Assembly (NCBI GenBank): GCA_017654935.2
Contig: CM065682.1
Location: 78,001,321-78,065,320, forward strand
Reading direction: 5' to 3'
Origin: Phymorhynchus buccinoides
Lineage: Eukaryota; Mollusca; Gastropoda; Neogastropoda; Raphitomidae
DNA: 64,000 bases
Below the pieces are notes generated by a model that saw only the letters and a program-made list of their open reading frames with translations, searched no databases and had not been told where the DNA came from. This document shows positions 12,220 through 24,190 of this stretch, one piece after another (positions within the stretch are counted from its first letter, which is position 1; every line of letters starts with the position of its first letter). The translations under genes were made by a program, and so were the position numbers.

Positions 12220-12474
12220 GTCAGTGTGCTTTATGACTTCATGTCTCCATTGTAATGCAAGCAATGTATACAATGTAGTATATTTACTGATAATAAAACT
12301 TCAACTGAGAAATTGAACATGTGCTCCTGCATTATAATATGAGCAAGACTGATTGAGACATAGAATGCAGAGAACATCGTCTTCTTAAAAACATGTAAAG
12401 AAATGGTGTAATGTGTTTTCATGCAATCTGTCCATGTTTGGTGATGAACATATTTATATTCTCTTGTGTGGCAG

Positions 12475-12727
12475 AAACTCATTGAGGAATACATGAGTGA
12501 GAGGGGAAGGGACACCACAGGCACACCCCTACTGAAACCAGATGCCATGCAGCTCTGGCAGACAGAGTCCATGCACATGCCCTGCCTCCAGGACCCACCG
12601 GGCATCCAGCTGTACACTGTCACGGGCCACAGGGTCAGAGGAGGAATACGCCTTGATACATACCGGTGTGGTCGAGGTACAACATCCTTGGAGAATTTTC
12701 ATCTCCACCTCTACCGCTTCATCCCAG
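12475..12727 (+). CDS. Gene A exon A2: conserved RGTTSLE block
   Basis: The exon follows GTGTGGCAG| and ends CCCAG|GTCAGT, phase 0 to 1. The 84 residues run from KLIEEYMSE through DPPGIQLYTVTGHRVRGG and YRCG to RGTTSLENFHLHLYRFIPG. This is the most conserved block of the family. The Ser-Leu-Glu before a His-rich helix resembles the third acidic residue of RNase H-fold transposases, which is an inference and not proof of activity. The frame is fully open. Confidence 0.75.
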
Positions 12728-13057
12728 GTCAGTAGAAGCCTTTGTCTTAGTGTTCTGTTTTATTATGCAAATATCAGTGCCAACTCTTCCTTATCTTATA
12801 AAACTGCTGAACTGTAAGTATTTGTGATGATTCTCTCTGTCATCAGTACAGCCTCGTATACTGGCTAGATGTGCTGGTTGTATTCTCTTTAAAGTACTTG
12901 TTGTCCACATCTTTTGAATTAGCATAGTGTTTGAAACTCAGTATGTCAACTTTTGAATAAGGCCTTTAATATTGAAGCTGTTCTCTGTATTTTTCAAGCA
13001 TAAGCGTTGTGTTCAATGTACTGGTAATTTGTGCTTCTGTTTATACTCTTATAATAG

Positions 13058-13264
13058 GGACCAGTGCCAACGCCCTCCATTTTCAGGCCTACCTCATTGA
13101 AGGCTTGGTGAGGTGGAATGAGGACAGAGAGGCAGAAGCTACTGGAAAGGACCGCACCCTGAGGACATACGGTGGTAGGCTTCAAGAGCACCTCAACAAC
13201 CTGTCGCAAAGTGTGTTCCAGAGACCCTTTTTTTCGGATTTCACAACTCCTTTGAAATTTACTG
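13058..13264 (+). CDS. Gene A exon A3: HFQAYL block
   Basis: The acceptor is TATAATAG| and the donor is ACTG|GTAAGG, phase 1 to 1. It continues the A2 reading as TSANALHFQAYLIEGLVRWN and a charged helical tail (GRLQEHLNNLSQSVFQ). Exon B3 (29658-29861) is its paralogue, with the same phases and HFQVYLLDGLYRWNQD. No intact catalytic motif can be named. Confidence 0.75.
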
Positions 13265-13787
13265 GTAAGGAAGGAAGGAGTTAATTAATACAGTGTAGTG
13301 ACATTAAATTTGCATTTTCTTTGATTTTGTCTATCTTCAATCTGGTTAGTAACATTAAATTTGCATTTTCTTAACAAATTTTTATCTTCAGTCTGTTCAG
13401 TTTTGTGGGAAAATCTTTCACCTGAATTAAGGGTATTATATACTTGCATTTACAAGTGTCATTTTATCTATTTGACAATTATAATTGTCAATCTACTACA
13501 GTTAAAATTAATGCAGCAGATTATTCAAGATGTCAATAACATTACTTCATGCTAAATCGTTGTGAAACAGCATGGACCAGACCTGCCGACCCGTACAATT
13601 TTGGCGTATTTTGTACGCTAATTTACCCCAAATACGACCAGTATGTCGGGTGGATAAAAAAGATGACATAAAAAACCAGTCCATTTTTTAAAAAAAGCAG
13701 TTCGATCCCCAAAACGATCGTTCGTTTGAAATCGGCGATTTAAGCATGATAATAATAAAATGTAATTTTGTATTCATGTGTGTACAG

Positions 13788-14455
13788 GTGAGAAGATCGG
13801 TGTCCATTACCTTCTCAGCCAGAGCACAGAGCACTGACTGGATGACCTTGACAAAGACCTTGATCCTGCCAGGCATCAGGACATCCACATGGATGACATG
13901 GACGAGGTGTTTGAGGGGCCATCTGAGGGGCCAGTGCAGAGCCAGGATGCAACAATAGCCAGACTGGACGTCGATGTTGCTCCGGTGGACATCATCCAGC
14001 TGTCCTCTACTGTGCCTCCACCACCTCAACCGGTCCAGTGCTTCCAGACTTCCTCCGCCTCTTCCAGTCCTCCCCTGCATGTCGTCATGATGGAAATGGA
14101 GGATGAAGTCCCTTCACCATCATCACCACCAGTAAGACAATTCCACGGTCCATCCTCTCCCAGCAACCCACCTTTGCTTCCACCGCTTCAGCCGCACAGC
14201 AGCCCACAGCCTGTTCCTACTCCCTCCGGTTTGACGGTGGGCCCCCGGCCATGCCCCTCGGCCACCATCACCAGCAGGGCCCTGGAGCGGGAGCAGAAAT
14301 TGGAAGCTCCATCTCATCCACCATCATTCAGCAGCCCACAGCCCCTTCCTACTCCCTGTTCGACGGTGGGCCCCCGGCCATGCCCCTCGGCCACCATCAC
14401 CAGCGGGGCTCTGGAGCGGGAGCAAATATTAGAAGCTCCCAAAGATCCTTCCATG
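13788..14455 (+). pseudogene. Gene A exon A4: linker exon with an in-frame TGA
   Basis: The acceptor is TGTGTACAG| and the donor is CCATG|GTTAGT, phase 1 to 0. It opens GEKIGVHYLLSQSTEH, then meets TGA at 13835-13837, and the same frame continues open for 206 codons (LDDLDKDLDPARHQ...). This linker is acidic first and then rich in Pro, Ser and His. It holds a duplicated ~43-residue segment (TVGPRPCPSATITS...ALEREQ) near 14204-14445. A CGA-to-TGA transition would explain the stop. The paralogous B4 exon begins GELIGLQYL. Either gene A is inactive or the stop is a sequencing or allelic difference. Confidence 0.65.
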
Positions 14456-14475
14456 GTTAGTAATACATTTTTTTG

Positions 14476-14800
14476 CCTTAGCATGAGGCTGTGTCAGACC
14501 AGTTGACATAAGCTAGAACACCAAGGCTACATCAAAATGTTATGCTCTGAATAGTTGTGCGGGGATTTATTGTCTTTAGCCATGACAAGCTCCCAGCATA
14601 ACATCATCAGTCAGTCTAAAATCCCCCGAAGACGGAGTGTGGCTGCCCACATGGCGGGGTAATCAAAAACGGTCACACACGTAATGTTCTCATCCCTAGC
14701 TAGTGCATTTGTATTGAATTGTTCAAGTGCTCTGGCTGTTGGGATGATGCCTGGAGTCGTTAAGCCAGGGATCATCAACAACAACAATTCTTTCATCATT
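14476..14800 (+). mobile_element. SINE-like repeat with (CAA)n tail
   Basis: A ~310-bp sequence beginning GGCTGTGTCAGACCAGTTGA and ending TTAAGCCAGGGATCATCAAC plus (CAA)n recurs at 34395-34725. Fragments of the same element in reverse orientation build the tandem array at 50160-50850. It has no open frame. It lies in the intron after A4. Confidence 0.7.
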
Positions 14801-15063
14801 AATCATCCATTTACACAGGGGTTTCTTGGGTGAAAACTACATTCAATGACTTTCAGTGTATGTGCAGATAATTACATTGCACTTCTACTTTAATCCTGAA
14901 AAATGGTATTTATTTCTGTTGACATCAACACTATTTTAGAGTAAGATATGTATTGAAATAATAGTTTAAGAATTGTGAATTAGTTTAGTTAACTGTTGCT
15001 CTCTATAGTTTTTGGACAGTTCAAACCAGAAGGAATGATTCAGTGATCTAGTTAACTTTGCAG

Positions 15064-15359
15064 ATTGGCCGATTGTCAAGTGCATTTTATTGTAAAATTG
15101 GACCGGACAACAGAGAGGGGTACAACCATGTTGTTCACCTGGCAAAACTGCTGAAGTCATGGGTGGTGCCTGACTACAAGGACTGCCTGTCCCAGCAGGA
15201 CATCAACAACTTCCTGGAGCGGTACAATGCCTTGCCAGATCAGGACAAGGAGCCCTTCATCATGAAGGAACTGCTCCACAGAGCCCCTACCACAGGCCGT
15301 TTCCAAAGGAAGAACAAGGAAGCAACTCCCTTTGGGGATAACGTCATCCGCACTGAAAG
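15064..15359 (+). CDS. Gene A exon A5: GPDNREGY block
   Basis: The acceptor is CTTTGCAG| and the donor is GAAAG|GTACTG, phase 0 to 2. It encodes GPDNREGYNHVVHLAKLL, a helical stretch, and TGRFQRKNK near the end. The paralogous exons are B5 (33386-33642, GPDNRPGYDKV) and C5 (35826-36073, GPAGYPGFQHV), both also phase 0 to 2. The frame is open throughout. Conservation of residues and phases across three copies supports a real exon. Confidence 0.78.
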
Positions 15360-15525
15360 GTACTGTAGTTTATAGCTTGGTCATTACCGGTAGTTGTGTA
15401 TTGTGCATGTGTACATTGCAGAGCAGTATGCATAATATCTGTGCGTACCAAGCTATGAGTATATATGGCAGCTGTCCTTTTAACTTAGTGTATGAAATTT
15501 TGCGTTGATGGAAATATGAATTAAC

Positions 15526-16115
15526 AAGGGCGTCGCCGAGCGGCAGACATGTCCGTCACCAGCAATGCCACGCACTTGCTACACCCCGTAGAGTGTCACA
15601 TCCTGACACAAAATTGGAAGGGATTCTGTCTTCTAGTTCACGAGATACAGCTTGAAGAAGAAACATATAGCGCAAAGAAGGAAATTTCGGTTGACAGACA
15701 GAAGGATAAAAAAATGACCCTCCGATTTTCAGGCTCCAGCGATCTTTTTGACCTTGACCTTGACCTTGATCGGTATGCCATCATCAGAACGGGCATAAGC
15801 TAAACCACCTTCATACCAAGTTTCAACATCCTATGTTGATCGGTGCCCGAGATATGGCTAAAAATAGATTTTCGGTTTTCAAGGTCGTACGTCAAGGTCA
15901 AGGTCACGACGGCAAAATGGTTTGCGCGGATCTCTTCCTATTAAGGTGGCACACCTTCACACAAAATTTGACGCGATTCGGTCAAGCGGTTCGGGAGATA
16001 TCCTTGGGACTGACAGAAAAAAAAACCAATAACAAAAACAAACAAAAAACAAACAAATAAAAAAACAAGCAAACCAGCCCATCGCAAAGTCCGATCACCT
16101 TCGGTGACGGACAAT
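15526..16115 (+). mobile_element. Dispersed repeat beginning AACAAGGGCGTCGCCGAGCG
   Basis: A ~590-bp repeat starts AACAAGGGCGTCGCCGAGCG and ends TCGGTGACGGACAATCATTG. Inside are TTGAAACTTGGTATGAAGG-type and GACCGAATCGCGTCAAATTT-type segments. A longer inverted copy is at 25478-26455. Its 24-bp left end also appears near 5610, 8775, 55895 and 59075. It lies in the intron between A5 and A6. Confidence 0.65.
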
Positions 16116-16220
16116 CATTGTTCTCTTTATATTGTTAGCCTATCTAACCTAGCTTTTGGTTTCAATTAATTCATTGTCTTCATATAACTATCTTTTTCAT
16201 TCCTTTTTCTGTGACTACAG

Positions 16221-16448
16221 AGCTTTCCTTGGTCACCAGAGAGGTGCCGCTGTTGACTTCTCTGAAAGTCGCCTGAAAACAACCCTGATACATGAGCTGT
16301 TTGGGTTTCACTCCCGTGGTAGGGAGAAAGAGAGGAGGGACCATGTGCTTGATGACTTGGCACATGTCCAACGGTTGCTGGATCACGTACAGATACAAGA
16401 GTCTGGGATCCAGTGGCCTAACATCAACCACACCAGACTTAATAATTG
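16221..16448 (+). CDS. Gene A exon A6: helical exon ending NNW
   Basis: The acceptor is GTGACTACAG| and the donor is AATTG|GTGAGT, phase 2 to 2. It encodes AFLGHQRGAAVDFSESRLK and a charged helical region, ending WPNINHTRLNNW. The B6 copies end LLANVNQKLLSNW, in a Val/Ile-Asn-x-x-x-Leu...W pattern also recalled from uncharacterised homologues. The frame is open. Confidence 0.75.
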
Positions 16449-16473
16449 GTGAGTGTCGTTGAACATATTTATC

Positions 16474-16616
16474 TACCATATTTTTCTGACTATAAGGCGA
16501 TACCTTTTTCTCCAGACTGAGACCCCTGTGCCTTATAATGCTACTGATAACATATTGAGAATCTGAATTTTGTGTCAAATTTGGGGGGTGCACCTTATAG
16601 TCCAAAAAATACGGTA
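16474..16616. mobile_element. MITE with TACCRTATTTTT termini
   Basis: This 143-bp element starts TACCATATTTTTCTGACTAT and ends ATAGTCCAAAAAATACGGTA, forming inverted termini. The internal sequence is CCTTATAAT-rich with no open frame. The terminal motif is a widespread animal MITE type. Confidence 0.75.
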
Positions 16617-17593
16617 TCATTGTTTCCCATAGCGCACATATGTGCGTCCGTGAAGCACAAAAATCACAGAGGGACTTTGATTTCAGCTCTGGGCGTCCCA
16701 TGGGATGCACACTTTTTTCAACAGACCGAGATAGCAGGGTTCATTCTTCGATTTTGACTGATAGTTTTAGCAGGCAGGCGGTCATCTGACCGATTGATTT
16801 TTCATCAAAGCAGTCAACAACTTCAATGATTCTGTCGTCTGCTAAACTTAGTTATTCCGCAGCCTCAGACCATAATCAGAACTGAAAAAGTTGTATCTGG
16901 TGAAACGAACGCCGAAACAAAGAAATGGCGGCATTGCACATTCGGTAAAGCTTTTCCGATCCAACTTTTTGAAGACCAAATAAAGTTCCAGCGTGACCTA
17001 GTCTTCTAGTGCTAAACAAGATCGTTCTCGGCCTTTTGACAACAATTCGTGTTTAAAACCAGCCATGCCTCCCAAAAAAGAAGCCACGAGTAGGAAAGGG
17101 GCAGAAGAATATGTTTGCTAGTTTCGGACTCGCTCAGACATCGTCTGCAACTTGTAGGATCGTTGGAATTAGGTCAAGCCACCCCAACTTTTCCATATCA
17201 AAACTCTGAACCCGATTTTCGCTTCGTGCCACAGCGGTCAGTCTGTTTGCTTTGGTTTTCCTGGTTGTCAGTCTTGTTTCTGATCATCCGGGTTTTTCCT
17301 TTCTAAAGCAGACACATGTCCGGTCATTCCAAAACGATCTTTGTTTACTTCTGAATGCTTGTTCACGAGAGTGAAGTGCTTCAAGTTTTAGGTCTGATTT
17401 CTTCGTTGACCAAATCTGAACGTTTTTTGCAAGTTCGACAGAGGAAAAAGCAGCAGCATCAAGCCGTTCTTTTAGAGATGTGAATGGCATCATCTCAAAA
17501 ACATAGGCTACTGCATATGCAAGTGTGTGTGTACGCTTGTGTGTCTGTCTGCCTGTCTCACTGTCCATATCTCAATCTGTTTGTCTCTCCCCC

Positions 17594-17630
<37 letters not shown>

Positions 17631-17858
17631 GTCAGCCTATTCCATTTCCAGGGGTTATGCACATGTGTTTGCCTGTGTGTTCACTGTGCATGTAGCATGT
17701 GTGTTTAGCATGTATTTGCTTTTTGTTAAAGCATTTTTTATCACATACTTATGGGACTCTTAAAAATATGAAAAGGACTTAAAAATTTTGCACAGGGAGT
17801 CCCTGGGACTCTCACATTTCATATTCATAAATCTAACAACCAGTGTATATATTTACAG

Positions 17859-18438
17859 GTTGGTCAACGAAGAAAAGAGGCGGGAGGAGGAGATGCTGGG
17901 AAAGGCAACTCGTGGTGCACAGTCCACCTTAACTACAGCTGCTCCCATGCCACCACCCGTCCATCAAGGTGCCTCCACACACACTGCTGTTCCAGTGGAG
18001 AAGCATGCCTACCATCTGCTGGAAGGTCAACTCTCCACTGGACCTAAAAAACCAGGGCCCAAGTTGACTACACCTATTCCTGGATGCCCGCAAGCTTTGG
18101 ACAGTTTGGGATTTATCCCCATATTTCCCAAACCTTCACCCCTTGCGTCTCAGCCCGGTTCCAGTCATCATCAAGTTCAAATAACGGCCACCATTCCACG
18201 CAGCACTGCGTCATACCGACGTAACAAGCAGAAGCGACTGGAACAAGGGCTGAGGACAAGGACCAATGTTAGTCATGTTTCGTTTATCACATGTTCAAAG
18301 TGCAAGCAGGAGCGCACACCAGACCACAAAGTGTACAACAGGCATTCGTGGTGCCCAGTCAAAGACATGGTGTTTGAGCTGTGGAAAGTTAAAATGAACA
18401 AGGAAGATGAAAAAAAGAAAAAAAGCAAGCAGAAGTAG
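17859..18438 (+). CDS. Gene A exon A7: C-terminal exon with CxxC...H...C motif
   Basis: The acceptor is ATATTTACAG|, phase 2, and the frame stays open to TAG at 18436-18438. It begins LVNEEKRREEEMLGKA, so the W at the junction with A6 is completed. A Pro/Ser/His-rich stretch follows, then a basic segment (SYRRNKQKRLEQGLRTR) and CSKCKQERTPDHKVYNRHSW with a further Cys. That gives C-x2-C...H...H/C spacing compatible with a small zinc-binding fold. The tail is lysine-rich (KKKKSKQK). Family homologues, as I recall them, also end in a Cys/His cluster. No poly(A) signal was identified. Confidence 0.72.
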
Positions 18439-18439
18439 T

Positions 18440-19063
18440 GTGTGTGTGTGTGTGCCTGCAGAGACGAAAAGAAACATGTGCACTACCATTTTCTCTTAAA
18501 TGCCTATTGCTACTCATTTAAATATTTTTCTTTGTTAGGCATTTTATCAACTGCATATATGATCATACATTGCTAGTTAATGTGATCATGACACCATTGA
18601 CGGTCTAGAGTGCATTCACCATATTCTTGAACGCCAAGTGTTAATCCTTGAATTAGTGTTCTTTATTAGTACTTCATCTATTGTATTGTGTGAACCATCG
18701 ATATACTGATCTCCAAACATGAGAAAGAAGGCCCAGCCGAGTGGGACCAAAACACTTATTTTGACATCTAATTATTACATTAACTCCTTGTTTTTATATC
18801 TCATTATTATCATTTACATTTCATTAATGCGTTTAACTCAGTGTAAAATGCGCGTGAGTCTTTGAAATTCGGGTTGCTCCCACCTGGAGAGCGTGTCACA
18901 GCCAGAGGCGCGCCACCCAATATTTTTTTATATTTTTTATTTTGCATGCGATTTTTGTGTGACTGATGAGGAAGGAAAGGGGGGTGGTGTGTAAATTTTG
19001 ACCAAATGATAACTTTTTCGTTGCCACTGGGTTTTTGACGTGTGCTAAGTGCATGGGCACACG

Positions 19064-19094
<31 letters not shown>

Positions 19095-19140
19095 TCCACA
19101 TTCAGACTCAGGCATTTATGTTTAGTGATGACTTAGACCT
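18440..19140 (-). mobile_element. Intergenic region with a SINE-like repeat (minus)
   Basis: After the gene A stop there is a short (TG)n and then unique AT-rich DNA. From about 18880 to 19140 lies an inverted copy of the repeat at 30180-30440. Both contain a CTTTCGGATGAGA-type core, a tRNA-like GTTCAAACCTG box in the plus copy, and CTGATGAGGAAGGAAAGG. Nothing coding is seen. Confidence 0.55.
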
Positions 19141-19562
19141 ATGGTAGATTTGATTGCTATTAATATTACTGAATTATTAACTCTATTAGCAGTACATTAT
19201 GTTACTGCAATATGTTGGATTTGTCAGCAACGTAATGTTTATGTTGGACTCATCAGTAATGAACGTGTGTGTTCGCGCGTGTTTGTGTGTGTGTGTGTGT
19301 GCGCGCGCAGCGCGCGCGCGCGCGTGTGTGTATGAAATATTTCCCTTTCCACTGCCCACCCCCTTCTTGTAATTGTGATAATTTTGAACAAATGAATGTT
19401 GACATTTCCTTGATGTTTACTCGCAATGCCGCATTTACTTATTCTTTTCTATTATCCTATATAACTTTTGTTTATGTTATGATTTATATACTCCCCCCCC
19501 CCCCCTGGCCCTACCATGTGATACGGGCACAAGGCCTAATCATTAAAATGTTTGAGTTTTGA

Positions 19563-19811
<249 letters not shown>

Positions 19812-20000
19812 AATATATCGCATTCCAAATAATTGTCTGAATCTAATTTAACTTAATCGTTATCTAAACGTTATTGTGAATACATAATATGAAATTAACG
19901 CTGTTCTTTCGTCCATGTACCTTTTAAAATTCCAATACAAATCCTGTTTTTAGCGGTTCTTGAGATTTTCTTATACCCAAAAAAAATCTTTTTGGGCAGT

Positions 20001-20810
20001 TACAGTGGAATCCGCTTTATCGGCCTTCGGATAATCGGCCAAAGCCGCTTAATCGGCCAATTTCCTAATGTACGGAATTTTTTCTTCTTAAGCATGTGTT
20101 ATTTTGTTCGTTTTTACGGCCAAAGCTGAAATCTTCAAATTCGCTTTATTGGCCACTTTTTCTCTCTAATTTTTCATCTTTACCCCGCCTTTTTTTGAGA
20201 GGGAGAACAACAGACAAACTGACAACACGCTTTTGACGTTTACATGGTTGAGTCTGAAGTTGGAAGGTGAGCTGTTGTCAATTGAAAGACCCTGCATGGC
20301 GTTAAAATCACTCAAGAAAACAAAATCATTGTCTTTTACTTGTGCTTCTGTCAAGTTGTAGGATTAATAAATTGTTCACATACAGTACACATACACTGTA
20401 CTGTATGAACTCTTGTGTTTTGACAAATTGTATTCATTTCAATTTGTCTCTCACACTGGAAGTCACTTCACACTAAGAACTGACAGCTGACAGGATGGCT
20501 CGTTTAAGTGAGAGATTTTAATGAATCTACATGTACATCTGTAATCAAAATAAAATTGTTGTTTTTAACATAGCGATTCGGCTTTAATTACATGTACAAT
20601 GTTGATCCAGACTCAAAACACACGCACACACACATCACAAAAAGGGAAAGAATTGGAATTTGAACTGCAACATTTAATTTTGATGTCATTGCTTTTGACT
20701 TGCATAATTGCGTCATACAGTATCTCGATGTTCGTTTTATCGGCCGATTCGCTTTATCGGCCACATTTTGCCTTGTCCCAAAAGTGGCCGATAAAGCGGA
20801 TTCCACTGTA
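20001..20810. mobile_element. TIR element, TACAGTGGAATCCGCTTTAT ends
   Basis: The left end is TACAGTGGAATCCGCTTTAT and the right end is its inverse, ATAAAGCGGATTCCACTGTA. The TIR of about 25 bp continues with CGGCC, and TA dinucleotides bound the element. The ~810-bp interior has repeated TTATCGGCC motifs near both ends and no transposase frame. The ends resemble pogo/Tigger-type elements, so this is a non-autonomous member. Confidence 0.85.
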
Positions 20811-21319
20811 CAACCGTTAAAACTGGGTCGTCGATTGATTTGAGTCAATGGTCATCAATCTTGCAGAAAAAGACATTATTTGCGTTAAAACGTAATAAGT
20901 ATCTGTCCATTTGTTTAAGCTATGGCGATTTAAAAACATTTAAGATAATATTAACGGTTTTAACGGTTATCCTGAAAGTAAATCACTACTTTATAACGCA
21001 ACTTTGCAGGCATTCAATGGCGCAATCTTGATTTGTAAACAGTCTTTAAATATTGTGATTAAGTTACCAATGAAAACCCCCAAAGCACTATTTTGGTCTT
21101 TTTTTTCTGTTAAAAACGGTTATTTAAGCCATATTGTACATAGCTATTATCTGAGATAACGAGCATCGTCCTTGAGACATTGAACTAGTCACTCGCTGCT
21201 TGATTTTTATCATAAGCAGTTGGAGAGTTGATACTGAATAGATAGAAAGACCATATTTTGATCTCTCAGACTGGTACAAAAGTCCACACCCCGATTCTAA
21301 AGTAAAGCTTTTAAAAGCC

Positions 21320-22275
21320 ATACATCAGATCTTTTAATGAAACTACACTGGCTCAAAATCGAATACCGAATCAAATACAAATCTGCCTGCCTCTGCTACA
21401 AAATCGTTACAAAAGACGCACCAGCCTATCTTTGCAACCTTTTCCAGATCTACGTTCCTGCCCGTAGCCTTCGTTCTTCCTCTGATGACCGTATTTTTCA
21501 AATTCCCTCTTACCATCGGAAACAACACGGCTCCAGAGCATTTTTTGTTTCAGCTGCTACACTCTGGAACTCACTCCCTTTCAGCCTTCGTCATGCCAAA
21601 TGCTATGTCACGTTCAAGTCTGCTCTGAAAACACACTACTTCAAACTGCAGCTGCAGAGTACATAAAACTTAGAAATATTGCCAGCCACTCTATCTGTCC
21701 ATCTTGTTATGTGTATGTGTGTCATCACGTGTTCTGTGTGTGTGTGTGTGTGTGTGTGGCGCTGGTTGCGCGCGCTCGCGTGCGTGTGTGTGTCTCTCTG
21801 TGTGTATATGTGTGCGTGCGTGCGCGCATGTGTGTGTGTGGTGTATGTGTGCATGTGCATGTTTGTGTTGTGTGTGTGCATGTGATGTGTTCATGTAGGC
21901 CCCTATATGAGTGTATGTATGCATGGTGTGTGTGTGCGTGTGCGTGTGCGTGTGCGTGTGCGCATGCATGCGTGTGTGTGTGCTTGTGCTGGGTGTGCAT
22001 GTTGTTTTTGTGTGTATGTTGTTGCGAATATTATGCTGTTATTTCATGCTTGTGAATTGTGTGACAATGCATACATGCATTAGGCCTAGTAGTAGTAGTA
22101 GTAGTGGTCACAGCAGTTTTTGTTGCTGATTGATATGTGTATTGTTTTGTCTGCTGATGTTATTGGATTTGTGTTTCATGTTTTTATTCCATTTCAATTT
22201 TGTGTAAAGCGCCCTGTAGCCTACATAGTAGGATGGGCGCTATATAAATTTTCCTCATTATTATTATTTATTATT
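21320..22275 (+). mobile_element. Non-LTR retrotransposon 3' fragment (L2/CR1-like)
   Basis: The frame at 21337-21666 encodes the C-terminal end of a reverse transcriptase ORF, reading LHWLKIEYRIKYKSACLCYK, APAYLCNL, ARSLRSSSDD and ATLWNSLPFSLR. These are hallmarks of the L2/CR1 group. A (TG)n-rich 3' UTR follows, then the tail GGGCGCTATATAAATTTTCC with (ATT)n at 22235-22275. The catalytic domain is missing, so the copy is 5' truncated and inactive. Confidence 0.88.
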
Positions 22276-23760
22276 AAACTCAAATACAGACGCCAAAGAA
22301 GGAAATCTCGATTTAACCACACTTCTCTCTATTATGAAATATTTAAGGGTACAAAGTACCCTTGTTTGGTGTCTGCGGGTAGTTTGATCCATTATTTCCA
22401 TAACGGAAGAGAAAAAACAAAAATAAAAAATAAGTTTTTACAGTTATCTAACTAACCATACCCTCAAAATGAAAATACAGACGCCAAAGAAGGAAAAATA
22501 GGCTATAAAAACCCTTTTAGACATATGTAGCCCTCAATCTAAAAAGGGCAAACAACTGGTTTTCGATTTTAATCATAAAAACGCTTCAGAAAATCATAGT
22601 GGCCAATCCCCCCCCGGCGGGGTGAGAATTCACTTCTATGGCGTTGTGGTCTAGTCTGTGATCACCACCTAACTTTCTTTTTTACCCCCACCTCTCCTGC
22701 ACTTCTCCCTCCTTTAGGGGGGGGGGGAGGATGCTGTGTCGCTATCGTGATGCGTTGTCACTAAAAAAAAAAATAGGAAGGAGAAGGAGGGGGAAGAACG
22801 TGCTTTTGGGGGGTGATGATGATGATGATTTCTGTGGGGTCAACTAGAACTGCTCACTGACAGAGCCAATGGGAGTTTATTATCAACGTTGACCAATGGT
22901 AGAGTAGCTTATCTGTCAACTTTCTCAACTATTCTCAACTTTAGCCAACCAGAGAGACGTTTACATGTTCATATCGCTTTAGGCCTAATAATCCTCCATC
23001 TGGAAGGTGAGCGTTCTCGCTCATTCGCTTGCTAAATTTCAAGGTAAGTACACGTGTCTACGGGGATTCATGTAAGTTGGGGTACACCGGCTAGTTGTTC
23101 ACCTGTGTTAAACTTTGTAAAATAGGCCTATGGTAGACCATAAAGTTGTAACGACGAACGAATATTACGTTTCATGTCCTCCCGGTCACATGACATGGGA
23201 CATTATTTTGGGAAAATCATCAAAATCTGAAAATGGGGGGGAGGGGAAGTGAAAGGAGCTTTTCTTTTGATCGTCCTAGTCTTCTTTTGTCTACGCAAGA
23301 CTAAAGAAGAAATATGTATAGAAAGCTTGGCCCAGCCAGCCAGGTCCCGCTAATAGGTCCCTAACATGATGCCGCGCCAAGCGAGAGAATGACCCAGCCA
23401 GCCAGGTCTAGGGGCCGTGGCTATGTTCACGTTTAACCTGCAGGCTATTTTGCCGGTCACGGCCTTTTAGTTTTAGCCTGCTGGCTATTTTGCCGGTCAC
23501 TGTATACTCTATTTTTAGCCTGTATGCCCCTGCGTAGGCTAAACTACCGGTCAACAAGTCACAAGGTAAACCAGTTCATTTTAAAATTAGATCTATACTT
23601 TTCTTGATCACTGCTCAATGTAATGGGACTTTGCCTTTTTAATTTAGTAATACATTGGGTTTTCTTTGAAATGATTTTGGATATCACTTGGGTTGATTCT
23701 TGGAAATTTATTTATGTGTGTATGCTTTTATATTTCTGTGCCCAAATGGGGTATGAAATA
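22276..23760. other. Intergenic, no gene recognised
   Basis: The sequence is AT-rich with G-runs. CAGACGCCAAAGAAGGAAA recurs at 22287 and 22479, GACCCAGCCAGCCAGGTC-like motifs occur near 23325-23405, and TAGCCTGCTGGCTATTTTGC occurs twice near 23440-23490. No open frame with recognisable content is present. Confidence 0.5.
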
Positions 23761-23764
23761 AATG

Positions 23765-24190
23765 TCTTGCCTTGCTAAGCAGGGACCCCATTTGGGGGGT
23801 CTATGAATGAAGCACTGAAATTCTAAAGGATCCTCTAGGAGATTGTGCAGGGTGTAAACGCAATGAACCACGAGGGGGGGGGGGGGGGGGGTCCTATTAG
23901 ATAATGGCCTAGGGTTAGGGTTAGTATTCCAAAAAGGTTATTAGCTAAAAAGGTTAATAAAATACAGCTTTATGTTTGGTAAGAAAGGCAGAAAACGGGA
24001 AAATGGAATTAACCGAGAAATGCAGGGGGGGTTGGCACATCTTGACCTTTACCAAATTATTTTTAGCATTCGCAATGCCACTGGGACCCTCGTCTATCCC
24101 GCCTCTAGGAGTAGGACCCTCTATACTGTAAGTGGAGTCCCTGGGACCACTTGTTTTGCGGGATGGTTGGGAGCCATGCTAAGGAACTTG
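23765..24190. repeat. GGGTCCCTGGGACTCC repeat family, copy 1
   Basis: It contains TGGGACCCTCGTCTATCCCG, AGTGGAGTCCCTGGGACCA and GGGAGCCATGCT. Related sequence occurs inverted at 24650-24865 and 26847-27037 and partially near 17780-17815. The repeat is non-coding. Confidence 0.55.

Noticed and set aside
11302..12316. Long open frames spanning the N gap, and similarly 46236-46814
   Set aside because: They exist only because Ns are read as open codons.
12205..12485. AAACTCATTG shared by the end of A1 and the start of A2, suggesting an exon-boundary duplication
   Set aside because: Only ten bases match, and in A1 they fall in a different reading frame (ETHW against KLIE). Chance is more likely.
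16180..16710. 176-codon minus-strand open frame over exon A6
   Set aside because: Antisense shadow of exon A6, which has matching phases and a paralogue. The frame also runs into a MITE.
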